A stretch of 64,000 nucleotides of DNA from an uncultured Collinsella sp. (GTDB taxonomy: Bacteria > Actinomycetota > Coriobacteriia > Coriobacteriales > Coriobacteriaceae), in NCBI GenBank assembly GCA_958369225.1, contig CATXID010000007.1, forward strand, positions 46,012-110,011. The letters run 5' to 3'. Made by a program: the position numbers and the translations under genes. Of the stretch, positions 42,718 through 51,091 are shown piece by piece (the first letter of the stretch is position 1; each line of letters begins with the position of its first letter). Below the pieces are notes generated by a model, which saw only the letters and a program-made list of their open reading frames with translations, made no database searches and was not told the DNA's origin.

Positions 42718-43785
42718 ATGCGCGACAAGCTCGAAAAGATCATTAAGGCCTACGAGGAGCTCGAGAAGAAGCTTTCCGACCCGGCCGTCGCCTCCGATAT
42801 CAAGGAGTTCACGCGTCTCAACAAGGAGTACGCGCACCAGTCCGACCTCATTGCCGCCTCGCGCGAGTACATCGGCGCGCTCGATGACATCGAGGCTGCC
42901 AAGGAAATGCTCCACGATACCACCGATGCCGACGAGAAGGAGATGCTCCAGATGGACATCTCCGAAAACGAGGCCAAGCTTCCCCAGCTCGAGGAAGACA
43001 TCAAGTACATGCTCATCCCGAGCGACCCCAACGACGACAAGAACACCATCGTCGAGATCCGCTCCGCCGCCGGCGGCGACGAGGCGGCCATCTTTGCCGG
43101 CGATCTGTACAAGATGTATCAGCGCTTCTGCGAGTCGCGCGGCTGGAAGACCACCGTGCTTGACTCCAGCCCCAGCGAGGCCGGCGGCTTTAAGTCCATC
43201 GAGTTCAAGGTCGAGGGCGACCGCGTCTACTCCGTCATGAAGTACGAGTCCGGCGTGCATCGCGTCCAGCGTGTCCCCAAGACCGAGTCCCAGGGTCGCA
43301 TCCAGACCTCCACGGCAACCGTCGCTGTGCTTCCCGAGGCCGAGGAGATCGACGTTCAGATCAACCAGTCCGACTTGCGCATCGATACCTACTGTGCCTC
43401 CGGCCCTGGCGGTCAGTGCGTTAACACCACCTACTCCGCCGTGCGCATCACCCACCTGCCCACCAACACCGTGGTGCAGTCTCAGGAGCAGCGTTCCCAG
43501 ATCCAGAACCGCGAGGTCTGCATGCAGATGCTGCGCGCCCGTCTGTACGAGATGGAGCTCGAGAAGCAGCAGGCCGAACTCGGCGCCGAGCGCCAGAGCC
43601 AGATTGGCCACGGCAACCGTTCCGAGAAGATCCGTACCTACAACCAGCCCCAGGACCGCGTGACCGACCATCGTATCGGTTTCAACTCCACCTACAACGG
43701 CGTCCTTCTGGGCGATCAGCTCGGCACCGTCATCGAGGCGCTTGCCGCCGCCGAGCGAGCCGAGAAGCTGGCACAGGCTGTGTAG
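42718..43785 (+). CDS. prfA: Peptide chain release factor 1 (355 aa)
   Basis: Class I release factor that ends translation at UAA/UAG. It has the N-terminal helical domain, the codon-recognition segment with VQRVPKTESQGRIQTS (PxT-type site, here PKT) and the universal GGQ in SGPGGQCVNTTYSAVRITHLP, then the C-terminal PRF1 tail QDRVTDHRIG. The length is standard. GGAGT lies before ATG 42718. prmC, which methylates this GGQ Gln, follows after a 605-nt gap filled with repeats, not directly as in many genomes. Confidence 0.97.
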   Translation: MRDKLEKIIKAYEELEKKLSDPAVASDIKEFTRLNKEYAHQSDLIAASREYIGALDDIEAAKEMLHDTTDADEKEMLQMDISENEAKLPQLEEDIKYMLIPSDPNDDKNTIVEIRSAAGGDEAAIFAGDLYKMYQRFCESRGWKTTVLDSSPSEAGGFKSIEFKVEGDRVYSVMKYESGVHRVQRVPKTESQGRIQTSTATVAVLPEAEEIDVQINQSDLRIDTYCASGPGGQCVNTTYSAVRITHLPTNTVVQSQEQRSQIQNREVCMQMLRARLYEMELEKQQAELGAERQSQIGHGNRSEKIRTYNQPQDRVTDHRIGFNSTYNGVLLGDQLGTVIEALAAAERAEKLAQAV

Positions 43786-43787
43786 TG

Positions 43788-43928
43788 GGTTACGCGGTTT
43801 TACCAAACCGCGTAACGGCTCGACGCTGCAAACGCCCCTAAGCGGCAATCTGACGTTCAATCGTCGGTCGCGTACCAAAGTACGCTTCCCTCCTCTTTCA
43901 CGTCACCTTGCTCGCTTAGGGGCGTTTT
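43788..43928 (+). repeat. Structured element, copy C
   Basis: The 5' hairpin GTTACGCGG...CCGCGTAAC (43789-43816) is the same as in copy A. Constant GGCTCGACGCTGC follows, then outer stem CGCCCCTAAGCG (43833-43844) with a perfect complement CGCTTAGGGGCG (43913-43924). Inner GCAATCTGACGT pairs with ACGTCACCTTGC, and the apical hairpin is GCGTAC-CAAA-GTACGC, different from the other copies. It starts two bases after the prfA stop. Confidence 0.8.
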
Positions 43929-43970
43929 CGCTGACTTATGCTCAACCTGCGACGCTTTCGTGGCCCTAAG

Positions 43971-43999
43971 TAGTCATTGGGGACGTTCTTAAATGACTA
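43971..43999. repeat. REP-like hairpin, TAGTCATT family
   Basis: TAGTCATT and AATGACTA enclose GGGGACGTTCTTA (29 bp in all). It shares the GGGGACG core with the 32542 and 42225 elements. Confidence 0.65.
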
Positions 44000-44020
44000 G
44001 GTTGGGCACATTGCTTTGAG

Positions 44021-44251
44021 GTGTTATTCGATTGGTTTTTATGGCTATTAAGCCATCTACCTGCTCAAAGCAATTATCGGCATTCATTGTATACCGAAAA
44101 TAATGCTCGAAAAATCGTCCAAGAAGTCGTGGGGTCCTTTTTGACGCGTCGCGCGTCAAGTGATTTGGCAAGTTCTTGGTTAGATATTGGTCAGTTTTGG
44201 GGCAACCTTGCCAAAAGCTTGACGGATGCAGATTTAGACGTCGACGAATGA
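44021..44251 (+). CDS. Possible small AT-richer gene or remnant (76 aa)
   Basis: No family recognised. The translation has a hydrophobic start (MLFDWFLWLLSHLP), a central NARKIVQEVVGSFLTRRASSD and a C-terminus LAKSLTDADLDVDE that looks protein-like. Its base composition is clearly lower in GC than its neighbours. The GTG start at 44021 has GAGG just ahead (too close to be good). The opposite strand is also open (43989-44354). It may be a degraded insertion between prfA and prmC. The surrounding gap 43929-44390 has no other gene. Confidence 0.3.
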   Translation: MLFDWFLWLLSHLPAQSNYRHSLYTENNARKIVQEVVGSFLTRRASSDLASSWLDIGQFWGNLAKSLTDADLDVDE

Positions 44252-44390
44252 ACGCTTCGAGTGCGATCCAAGCAAAATTCTGGGCTGATTCTCGATAATC
44301 GCTTCCAATCGTCTCTTGCCGCGTGCCGCCCTCGCGTACAATCTGCTCCGACATTCGCGCGCCGCCCGGCGCTTAAGAGGGGAGGACCCC

Positions 44391-45653
44391 ATGGCAAACG
44401 AGATCTGGACCATCAAGCGTTGTCTCGAATGGACCAAGGAGTACCTGGCCGAGCGCGGCGAGGAGCATCCCCGTCTTTCTGCCGAGTGGTTGCTGTGCGC
44501 GGCCACGGGCCTGGCGCGTATCGACTTATATATGCGCATGGACGAGACGCTCGACGCAGCGCAGCTCGAGACCATGCACGCGGCAGTCGTCCGTCGCGCG
44601 AAGGGCGAGCCGCTACAGTACATCACCGGTAGCACGCAGTTTCGCATGATCGATGTCGCGTGCGCCCCCGGCGTGCTTATCCCGCGCCCCGAGACCGAGA
44701 TGCTCGTTGAAGAAGTCCTGAACTATCTGGATGCCGAGGTGCTGAGCCCCGAGGCCGCCGCCCGCCAGCGCGTGGAGCTGCCTTGGAACGATGAGGTCGA
44801 GCAGGCTCGCAAAGCCGAGGCGGCGCTGGCCGACGAACGCGCGACGGCCGAGCGCCGTGCCGCCAACCTGACGGCCGCCGATGAGGCTGCGCTGGGTAGC
44901 GACGTGCTCGGTAGCCGCGCCTATGCCGAGGAGCTTGCCGATCGCGAGGCCGAGGAGGCCGCCGCGCAGGCCGAGGCGGCCGAAGCAGCGGAAGCCGAGG
45001 AGCTCGCTGAGCCCGAACTCGACGAATACGGCATCGCCATCGAGGGTAGCGCCGACCACGAGGCGTCCCTGACGCAGGATGCCGCCGCGCTCGCCCCCGC
45101 CGAGCCCCGCATCGCCCGCGTTCTCGAGGTCGGCTGCGGCACGGGCTGCATCTCGCTCTCGCTTGCCTGGGAGCGTCGCGGCCACGTCACCTGCACTGCT
45201 ACCGACATCGAGCCGCGCGCCATCGACCTTGCTACCAAAAACCGCGATACGCTTGGCCTCACGTCCGACGAGGTCGCCTTCAGCCTCACGAACCTGGTGA
45301 GCTCCATTCCCCGCGAAGAGTGGGGCACCTTTGACGTACTCGTCTCCAACCCGCCCTACATCCCCACCGATGTCATGCGCTCGCTGCCGCACGAGGTCAA
45401 GGACTTTGAGCCCGATCTGGCGCTCGAGGGCGGTGCCGACGGCCTCGATATCTTCCGCCGTCTGCTCAACGCGGCACCCTACATGCTGCGCGCCGGCGGC
45501 CTCTTTGCCTGCGAGCTCTACGAGGGCGCGCTCGACGCTGCGGCCGAGCTCTGTCGTCAAGCGGGCCTGTCGGACGTGCGCATCGTCCACGACCTCACCG
45601 ATCGCCCCCGCATCGTCCGAGCCATCGTCACCGAGCCCAAGCAGCGCCAGTAA
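44391..45653 (+). CDS. prmC: Release factor glutamine methyltransferase with large acidic insertion (420 aa)
   Basis: Methylates the GGQ glutamine of RF1/RF2. The N-terminal helical domain ends with GEPLQYITGSTQFRMIDVAC APGVLIPRPETE (residues about 72-103). The SAM motif EVGCGTGC is at 246-253 and the catalytic NPPY at 320-323, followed by LALEGGADGLDIFRRLL. Between residues about 115 and 238 is an insertion of roughly 125 residues rich in Ala/Glu (REAEEAAAQAEAAEAAEAEE), probably a coiled or flexible arm, which makes the protein much longer than the usual about 280. ATG 44391 has GGGGAGG. Confidence 0.92.
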   Translation: MANEIWTIKRCLEWTKEYLAERGEEHPRLSAEWLLCAATGLARIDLYMRMDETLDAAQLETMHAAVVRRAKGEPLQYITGSTQFRMIDVACAPGVLIPRPETEMLVEEVLNYLDAEVLSPEAAARQRVELPWNDEVEQARKAEAALADERATAERRAANLTAADEAALGSDVLGSRAYAEELADREAEEAAAQAEAAEAAEAEELAEPELDEYGIAIEGSADHEASLTQDAAALAPAEPRIARVLEVGCGTGCISLSLAWERRGHVTCTATDIEPRAIDLATKNRDTLGLTSDEVAFSLTNLVSSIPREEWGTFDVLVSNPPYIPTDVMRSLPHEVKDFEPDLALEGGADGLDIFRRLLNAAPYMLRAGGLFACELYEGALDAAAELCRQAGLSDVRIVHDLTDRPRIVRAIVTEPKQRQ

Positions 45654-45667
45654 TATTTATTAACTGG

Positions 45668-45697
45668 TTAGCAAAAATTATAAAGTAGTTTATAATT
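45668..45697 (+). promoter_or_regulatory. hicAB promoter with overlapping operator palindrome
   Basis: TATAAT at 45691-45696 has TTAGCA 17 bases upstream (45668-45673). AATTATAAA (45676-45684) and TTTATAATT (45689-45697) form a perfect 9+9 palindrome with a four-base spacer covering the -10, the place where a HicB antitoxin would repress. The AT-rich stretch contrasts with the GC-rich neighbourhood. Confidence 0.65.
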
Positions 45698-45721
45698 AGG
45701 ACGGCTGAAAGAGGTCGGCCC

Positions 45722-45907
45722 ATGCAACCTCCTACCTTTCGGGAAATCATTGCACTACTCAAGCACGACGGATTCGTGAAAGTCGCGCAAGTCGGTAGTC
45801 ATGCCAAGTATGTTTCCGGTGACCGTGTTGTCACCGTGAACGGCTCTGGTGGTGATCGGCCAAAGAAGGGGACATGGGCAAGCATTTGCCGGCAAGCTGG
45901 ATGGTAG
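45722..45907 (+). CDS. hicA: HicA-family toxin, mRNA interferase (61 aa)
   Basis: A double-stranded-RNA-binding-fold toxin. TFREIIALLKHDGFVKVAQV GSHAKYVSGDRVVTV has the HicA order of helix, strand and catalytic His27 in GSHAKY, ending with GTWASICRQAG. It is cut by the antitoxin gene eleven bases later. Short length is normal for the family. GAAAGAGG lies before ATG 45722. It is inserted between prmC and tsaC. Confidence 0.85.
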   Translation: MQPPTFREIIALLKHDGFVKVAQVGSHAKYVSGDRVVTVNGSGGDRPKKGTWASICRQAGW

Positions 45908-45918
45908 TTGGAGGCAAA

Positions 45919-46365
45919 ATGAGGCAGCGATTTACCTATGACTGCGTTCTCATAAAAGAAGACGACGGTTACTGCGCCAGCTTCCCGCAGATTCCCGGCG
46001 CCTTTGCCGATGGCGATACGCGCGAAGAAGCGATTGCCCATGCCACCGAGGCGATGATGGCGTTTTTGGCCGACGACCTCAACAACGGTTTGACTCCGGC
46101 AGGGTACGAACGCTCGGCCGAGGTCGTGGCCCTTTCAGTCGAAATCGACCACGAGGACGCTCGGGAAGCGGCGTGCCGAACATTTAAAGACGCAGCACTG
46201 GACCTCAAAGTCTCCGCTCCGCGGATTACCGCGCTGGTCAAAGCCGGCAAACTCGATGTTGAGCTTGTCGACGGCCGCCGAATGATAACGATAGACAGCA
46301 TCGAGCGTTACGCCGCTCAAGAACGTCACGCCGGAAGACCAAAGAAGTTCGTAGCCGTCCAATAA
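45919..46365 (+). CDS. hicB: HicB-family antitoxin (148 aa)
   Basis: The partially degraded RNase H-like antitoxin domain is at the N-terminus (FTYDCVLIKEDDGYCASFPQ IPGAFADGDTREEAIAHATEAM), as in HicB proteins. The C-terminal about 60 residues (SAPRITALVKAGKLDVELVD GRRMITIDSIERYAAQ) look like an excisionase/MerR-like winged helix and not the usual ribbon-helix-helix. It binds HicA and probably the operator at 45676-45697. ATG 45919 has GGAGG at about 45910; the longer frame to 45874 overlaps hicA. Confidence 0.8.
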   Translation: MRQRFTYDCVLIKEDDGYCASFPQIPGAFADGDTREEAIAHATEAMMAFLADDLNNGLTPAGYERSAEVVALSVEIDHEDAREAACRTFKDAALDLKVSAPRITALVKAGKLDVELVDGRRMITIDSIERYAAQERHAGRPKKFVAVQ

Positions 46366-46499
46366 CCCCCTCACTTTCACCGACTACTAGAGCCGCTCAC
46401 CAAACCAACATGCGCTCTGGGCAAATAGGTTGAACGTTTCGTGCGAGAATGCCCCACAGTAAACAAACTTGCACCAGAGCGTAAGGGGCTGGCATACAC

Positions 46500-47243
46500 A
46501 TGCAGACGGTCTATCGGGTATACGAGGGAGCGCGCGAGCCACATCGGCTTGCAGTCGAGCGCACGGCCGAGCTACTCGGTCGCGGCGGCCTGGCGCTTAT
46601 TCCAACCGAGACGGTCTACGGTGTCGCCGTGGCGGTCAACGCTTTCTCGGATGCCGTTCCACAAGATACAAGTGAACCTCTGCCGTGGCCGCGCGATCCG
46701 CAGGTCACCGTCAACGGCGCCGCGGTCCCCGCACTCGGTACCGGCTATCGTCGTATCTTTACCCTCAAGCAGCGCGAGCTCACCCAAACGGTTGCCTGGC
46801 TGGTCGATGATGCCGAGGCACTCGACCGCTATGGCGTGGATATCCCTAATGAGGCCCGCGTGCTCGCCCGACGATGCTGGCCGGGCGCCCTGACTATCGT
46901 GGTCAAGGCGGCCCCCTGCGTGCCGACCTTTATGCGCGCTGCCGACGACACGGTGGCACTTCGCGCTTCGGCCTCGCCCGTGGTGCAAGCGCTCATCCGC
47001 GCCTGCGGCAGCCCTCTTGCCTGCACCAGCGCCAACACGCACGGCGCGCCCGCGCCGGCAAGTTTTGCCACGGTGGAGGAGCGTATCCTGGAGGGGGTCG
47101 ATGTGGCCGTCGACGCCGGTGAGACCCCGTGTCGCGACGCCTCAACCATCGTGTCGTTTCAGCGCGGTGAGCTCCAGATTCTGCGCCAAGGCGCGCTTCC
47201 CGCATCAGAGATCGAGCGGGTCCTGTCCGACCCGATGCAATAG
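46500..47243 (+). CDS. tsaC: Threonylcarbamoyl-AMP synthase, YrdC/Sua5 domain (247 aa)
   Basis: Makes threonylcarbamoyl-AMP for tRNA t6A37. LLGRGGLALIPTETVYGVAV (residues about 24-43) carries the YrdC signature; RIFTLKQRELTQ is the KxR nucleotide site (K.R) in altered form, ARRCWPGALTIVVKAAP and SPLACTSANTHGAPAP complete the domain. An insertion of about 35 residues (DAVPQDTSEPLPWPRDPQVT ...) separates the first two motifs. There is no Sua5 C-terminal domain. In many genomes it is directly after prmC; here hicAB and a short gap (46366-46499) intervene. Confidence 0.88.
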   Translation: MQTVYRVYEGAREPHRLAVERTAELLGRGGLALIPTETVYGVAVAVNAFSDAVPQDTSEPLPWPRDPQVTVNGAAVPALGTGYRRIFTLKQRELTQTVAWLVDDAEALDRYGVDIPNEARVLARRCWPGALTIVVKAAPCVPTFMRAADDTVALRASASPVVQALIRACGSPLACTSANTHGAPAPASFATVEERILEGVDVAVDAGETPCRDASTIVSFQRGELQILRQGALPASEIERVLSDPMQ

Positions 47244-47256
47244 AAAGGTGTAAGCG

Positions 47257-48798
47257 ATGTCGTTGAATCTAGGTAGCCTGGGTATGGAAGACGCCTCGTT
47301 TAACTTTGGCGGTTCCTATATCATGGCGCTCGACTGCGGCACCACCTCGGTACTCGCGACCATCGTCGACGAGTACGGCTGCATCGTCGCCCAGGCGCGC
47401 CGTAGCGTCAAAACCAGCTTCCCGCGCCCCGGCTGGGTGGAGCAGGATCCCACGGAGGTGCTTGCCAGCCAGATCGGCGTGATGATGGAGGTTCAGTTTA
47501 AGAGCGGCATCCATTCTGACCGCATCGCCGCCATCGGTATCTCTAACCAGCGCGAGACCACGGTGGTGTGGGACCGCATAAGCGGCCAACCCATCTATAA
47601 CGCCATCGTGTGGCAATGCCGTCGCACCGCACCTCTGATCGACGAGCTGGTTGAGCAGGGCGCAGAAGAGCTGGTGCGCTCCCGCACGGGGCTTACGCTC
47701 GACCCGTATTTCTCGGCCTCCAAGGTGCAGTGGATTCTCGATAACGTCGACGGTGCGCGTGAGAGCGCGGCGGCGGGCGACCTCATGTTCGGCACCATCG
47801 ACACCTGGCTCATCTACAACCTCACCGGCGGTCAGGTCTTTGCCACCGACTACACCAATGCCAGCCGCACCGCGCTCTTTAATATCCATGCGCTCGATTG
47901 GGACGACGATCTGCTGGCGCTTTTCGACGTTCCGCGTTCCATGATGCCCGAGGTTCGTTGGAGCTCGGGCGACTACGGCCGCGTCGCGAGCGACATCATG
48001 ACCAACATGCCACCCATCATGGGCGTGGCGGGCGACCAGCAGGCGTCGCTGTTCGGCCACTGCTGCTTCCATCCTGGCCAGACCAAAAACACCTATGGCA
48101 CGGGTTGCTTTATGCTCATGAACACCGGCGACGAGATCGTCGAATCCAAGAACGGTCTGGTCTCCACGATCGGTATCGCCGCGGACGGCAAGATCAGCTA
48201 TGCGCTCGAGGGTTCTATCTTTGCCGCCGGCTCAACCATGAACTGGCTGCGTAACAACATGGGCATCATCTCGAACGTGAGCGAGTCCGCGCAACTCGCC
48301 ACTTCGATTAACGACAACGAGGGCTGCTACTTCGTCCCCGCCTTCGCAGGCCTGGGCGCTCCCTGGTGGGACCCGCATGCTCGCGGTATCGTGTGCGGCC
48401 TGACCGGCGCCTCGAGTCGCGCGACCATTGTGCGTGCGGCCTGCGAGTCCATGGCCTACCAGAGTTATGACGTGCTGCGCGCCATGGAGCAGGACGTGGG
48501 ACTTTCGATTGAGCGCCTGTCCGTCGATGGCGGTGCCTCGCGCAACGAGTTCATCATGCAATTCCAGGCCGATCTGCTGGATATCCCCGTGTTGCAGTGT
48601 GAGACGGTGGAGACCACGGCGATCGGCGCCGCGTACTTGGCAGGCCTTGCCGTCGGCTATTGGGAGGATTTGGAGGAGCTGGAGCAAAACGCTCAGATCG
48701 TAAAAGTCTTCCATCCTCACATGTCCGCCGAGCGCCGTGAGAGCAACCTTGCTGGTTGGCGTGATGCCGTCAAGCGTTCGCTCAACACCGCTCAGTAG
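47257..48798 (+). CDS. glpK: Glycerol kinase (513 aa)
   Basis: FGGY-family kinase forming glycerol 3-phosphate. It has YIMALDCGTTSVLATIVDEY (phosphate-1 loop), GWVEQDPTEV, ISNQRETTVVWDRISGQPIY NAIVWQCRRTA (substrate site with the RET arginine/glutamate), GVAGDQQASLFGHCCF with catalytic Asp, NTYGTGCFMLMNTG, and SVDGGASRNEFIMQFQADLL near the end. About 20 extra residues precede the ATP loop. No glpF or glpD is adjacent. AAAGG lies before ATG 47257; 13 nt after tsaC, so the two may be cotranscribed. Confidence 0.95.
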   Translation: MSLNLGSLGMEDASFNFGGSYIMALDCGTTSVLATIVDEYGCIVAQARRSVKTSFPRPGWVEQDPTEVLASQIGVMMEVQFKSGIHSDRIAAIGISNQRETTVVWDRISGQPIYNAIVWQCRRTAPLIDELVEQGAEELVRSRTGLTLDPYFSASKVQWILDNVDGARESAAAGDLMFGTIDTWLIYNLTGGQVFATDYTNASRTALFNIHALDWDDDLLALFDVPRSMMPEVRWSSGDYGRVASDIMTNMPPIMGVAGDQQASLFGHCCFHPGQTKNTYGTGCFMLMNTGDEIVESKNGLVSTIGIAADGKISYALEGSIFAAGSTMNWLRNNMGIISNVSESAQLATSINDNEGCYFVPAFAGLGAPWWDPHARGIVCGLTGASSRATIVRAACESMAYQSYDVLRAMEQDVGLSIERLSVDGGASRNEFIMQFQADLLDIPVLQCETVETTAIGAAYLAGLAVGYWEDLEELEQNAQIVKVFHPHMSAERRESNLAGWRDAVKRSLNTAQ

Positions 48799-48920
48799 GG
48801 TTGCGACGAGCTGCTCGATACAACAAACCGTTAAACTTATGCACGGCGCGGGGCAACAACGTCGCCATGCGCCTTGTCAGCAAGGCCATCTTCCGGCCGC
48901 AATGAAAGGGGCATCAACCC

Positions 48921-49568
48921 ATGACCGTCACCTACGATACGTCCCGTGTGACCCTTGTCGATCACCCACTCGTCCAGCACAAGCTGTCGATCTTGCGCGA
49001 CAAGAGCACTGGCACCAACCAGTTCCGCCAGCTCGTGCGCGAGCTTGCGCTCTTTGACGGCTACGAGGCCATGCGCGACCTGCCCATGGAAGACGTCGAG
49101 GTCGAGACCCCCATCACCACCGCAACGTTTAAGCAGCTCGCCGGCAAAAAGCTCGCCATCGTTCCCATCCTGCGTGCGGGCCTCGGCATGGTCGACGGTA
49201 TCCTCGACTTGGTACCCTCGGCTCGCGTGGGCCACATCGGTATGGAGCGCGACGAGGTCACCCACGAGCCGCATGAGTATTACTGCAAGATGCCCAAGGA
49301 TATCGATCAGCGCATCTGCCTGGTTGTCGACCCTATGCTCGCCACGGGCGGTTCGGCCGAGATGGCCATCAGCTACCTGCGCGAGCGCGGTGTCAAGGAT
49401 ATCCGCATGCTGTGTATCGTCGCCGCGCCCGAGGGCCTCAAGTCGCTGACCGAAAAGGACCCTGACGTACATATTTATACCTGCGCCATCGATGACCATC
49501 TCAACGAGGCCGCCTACATCGTTCCCGGCCTGGGCGACGCCGGCGACCGCATCTACGGTACGCTCTAG
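48921..49568 (+). CDS. upp: Uracil phosphoribosyltransferase (215 aa)
   Basis: Pyrimidine salvage enzyme making UMP from uracil and PRPP. VTLVDHPLVQHKLSILRDKS is the standard N-terminus; PILRAGLGMVDG, the PRPP loop VVDPMLATGGSAEMAI and the uracil-binding YIVPGLGDAGDRIYGT are all present. The length is standard. GAAAGGGG lies upstream of ATG 48921. It is next to the atp operon, as in several Gram-positive lineages. Confidence 0.96.
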   Translation: MTVTYDTSRVTLVDHPLVQHKLSILRDKSTGTNQFRQLVRELALFDGYEAMRDLPMEDVEVETPITTATFKQLAGKKLAIVPILRAGLGMVDGILDLVPSARVGHIGMERDEVTHEPHEYYCKMPKDIDQRICLVVDPMLATGGSAEMAISYLRERGVKDIRMLCIVAAPEGLKSLTEKDPDVHIYTCAIDDHLNEAAYIVPGLGDAGDRIYGTL

Positions 49569-49759
49569 CCGTTGGGCCTTGTCGGCTACGGTCACAAATA
49601 CGAAGAAATGGTGCGCGCGGGCGAGCAAAAGTCGTCCACGCGCACTTCTGTTAACGGACGTTTTGCGCTGAGGGGTTCGAAAAAACGTATTACCGTACCT
49701 GCGGCATAAAGAAGGCCTTAAGAAAACGTACAGGTGCGTATTAACCGTTTGTTTTACGG

Positions 49760-49787
49760 TTGTACTTTAGCGATTGGCTCGTACAAT
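49760..49787 (+). promoter_or_regulatory. Probable promoter of the atp operon
   Basis: TTGTAC (49760-49765) and TACAAT (49782-49787) are spaced 16 bp, in an AT-richer stretch, about 60 bases ahead of the first gene. The 280-nt gap 49569-49848 has no gene; upstream AACGTATTA / GTGCGTATTAACCG repeats are visible but not classified. Confidence 0.65.
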
Positions 49788-49848
49788 AGTCACCAATGTT
49801 TGGCTGGGACTGTGCTGTGAGGCGTTAAAAAGGAAAGCGAGGGAGCCA

Positions 49849-50160
49849 GTGTTTCAGATAGCCGATCTGCTCGCTATCGTTGCAGGCGCCATCGCGGGCG
49901 CAATTGCCTTCCTTCCCTTTGTCTTTACGCTCAAGCCGGTTCTTGACGATAAGCAGAATGCGGACATGCTCAAGGGTATGGTGAGTCTGGCGGTCTCGGC
50001 AGTCGCCCTGCTCGTCTTTACCTTGGTTGTGTTTGCGTTGTTCGGAGAGGCATTTCGCATGTTCCTCCTGGGCGAGGCGATCGGCTTCGTGGTCTTTATG
50101 GCCGCCTGCACGGTTCGCGTCGCCAAGGCGCTGCGAGATCCTCATGAGGTCGAAAGGTAA
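49849..50160 (+). CDS. AtpI-like small membrane protein at the head of the atp operon (103 aa)
   Basis: Three to four hydrophobic segments (IADLLAIVAGAIAGAIAFLP, MVSLAVSAVALLVFTLVVFA, LLGEAIGFVVFMAACTVRVA) and a position immediately before atpB mark it as the AtpI/AtpZ-type accessory protein, which assists c-ring assembly or Mg2+ handling in other bacteria. Sequence similarity to AtpI itself is weak. GTG 49849 has GAGGGAG upstream; the longer in-frame start at 49774 lies inside the promoter. Confidence 0.65.
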   Translation: MFQIADLLAIVAGAIAGAIAFLPFVFTLKPVLDDKQNADMLKGMVSLAVSAVALLVFTLVVFALFGEAFRMFLLGEAIGFVVFMAACTVRVAKALRDPHEVER

Positions 50161-50163
50161 GTC

Positions 50164-50967
50164 GTGGAAATTTTTGAAAAGCTGCCTGATGAGATTAATC
50201 ATCTGGTCAGCGAGTTCAGCTCCACCCCTGTCGTGGGCGATCTGAGCTGCGGCATCACGCAGTACTCGTTTTGGCTGATCGTCTCCACGATCGTGCTCCT
50301 GATCGTCCTGGCCGTGTTCAAGAAGAAGCAGACCCTAGTTCCCAAGGGCTTCTTCGTCAACGGTTTCGAGTACATCATCGAGTACGTCGAGAACGATATC
50401 GGCAAGGGCGTCGTGGGTGAGAACTGGAAGAAGCACTTCCCGTTCCTGTGCTCGCTTTTCCTGTTCATCCTGATCAATAACATGATCGGCCTGATCCCGG
50501 GAATGAAGCCCGGCACCGGCGCAATCGGCTCCACCGCCGCGCTCGCCATCTTCGCCTTCGTGTACTTCATCTACTACGGATGCAAGGCTCACGGCGTGAT
50601 CGGCTACATCAAGAGCCTCGCCCCGCAGGGCGTGAGCTTCCCGATGAACGTGCTTGTGTGGGTCGTCGAGCTTTTCTCGACCTTCCTGCGCCTCATCACG
50701 CTCGCCGTCCGTCTGTTCTGCAACATGTTCGCAGGACACGTGGTCATGGGATCGTTCGCCATCATGGCGAGCATGTTCATGCAACCGCTGCTTCAGCAGG
50801 TTTCCGCGGCCCACGCCGTCGGCGCCCTGCCTTCGCTGGCCTGGCTTGCCATCCTCATCCTGATCTATGCGATCGAGCTTGTGGTCGGCGCCATCCAGGC
50901 TTACGTCTTCACGGTCCTTACCGCCGTGTATGTCTCCGAGGCAGAGGAGGTCGCGGAGGAGGAGTAA
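50164..50967 (+). CDS. atpB: ATP synthase F0 subunit a (267 aa)
   Basis: Proton-channel stator. LINNMIGLIPGMKPGTG, LFSTFLRLITLAVRLFCNMF AGHVVMG (with the essential Arg in LAVRLFCNM) and AYVFTVLTAVYVSEA are the a-subunit signatures, with five to six helices. The start is GTG 50164, three bases after the AtpI-like gene, with GAAAGG upstream. Confidence 0.95.
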   Translation: MEIFEKLPDEINHLVSEFSSTPVVGDLSCGITQYSFWLIVSTIVLLIVLAVFKKKQTLVPKGFFVNGFEYIIEYVENDIGKGVVGENWKKHFPFLCSLFLFILINNMIGLIPGMKPGTGAIGSTAALAIFAFVYFIYYGCKAHGVIGYIKSLAPQGVSFPMNVLVWVVELFSTFLRLITLAVRLFCNMFAGHVVMGSFAIMASMFMQPLLQQVSAAHAVGALPSLAWLAILILIYAIELVVGAIQAYVFTVLTAVYVSEAEEVAEEE

Positions 50968-51091
50968 TCTTCCGTTCGCGCCTTAATGGTAAGGCAATTC
51001 GTTAAACCGCCGGTGCCCGTACCCATGGAGCCCGGCAGTTATAAAAAGGTTATCCTGCGTGAAATAAGACACGCACGACAAAGGAGGAATC

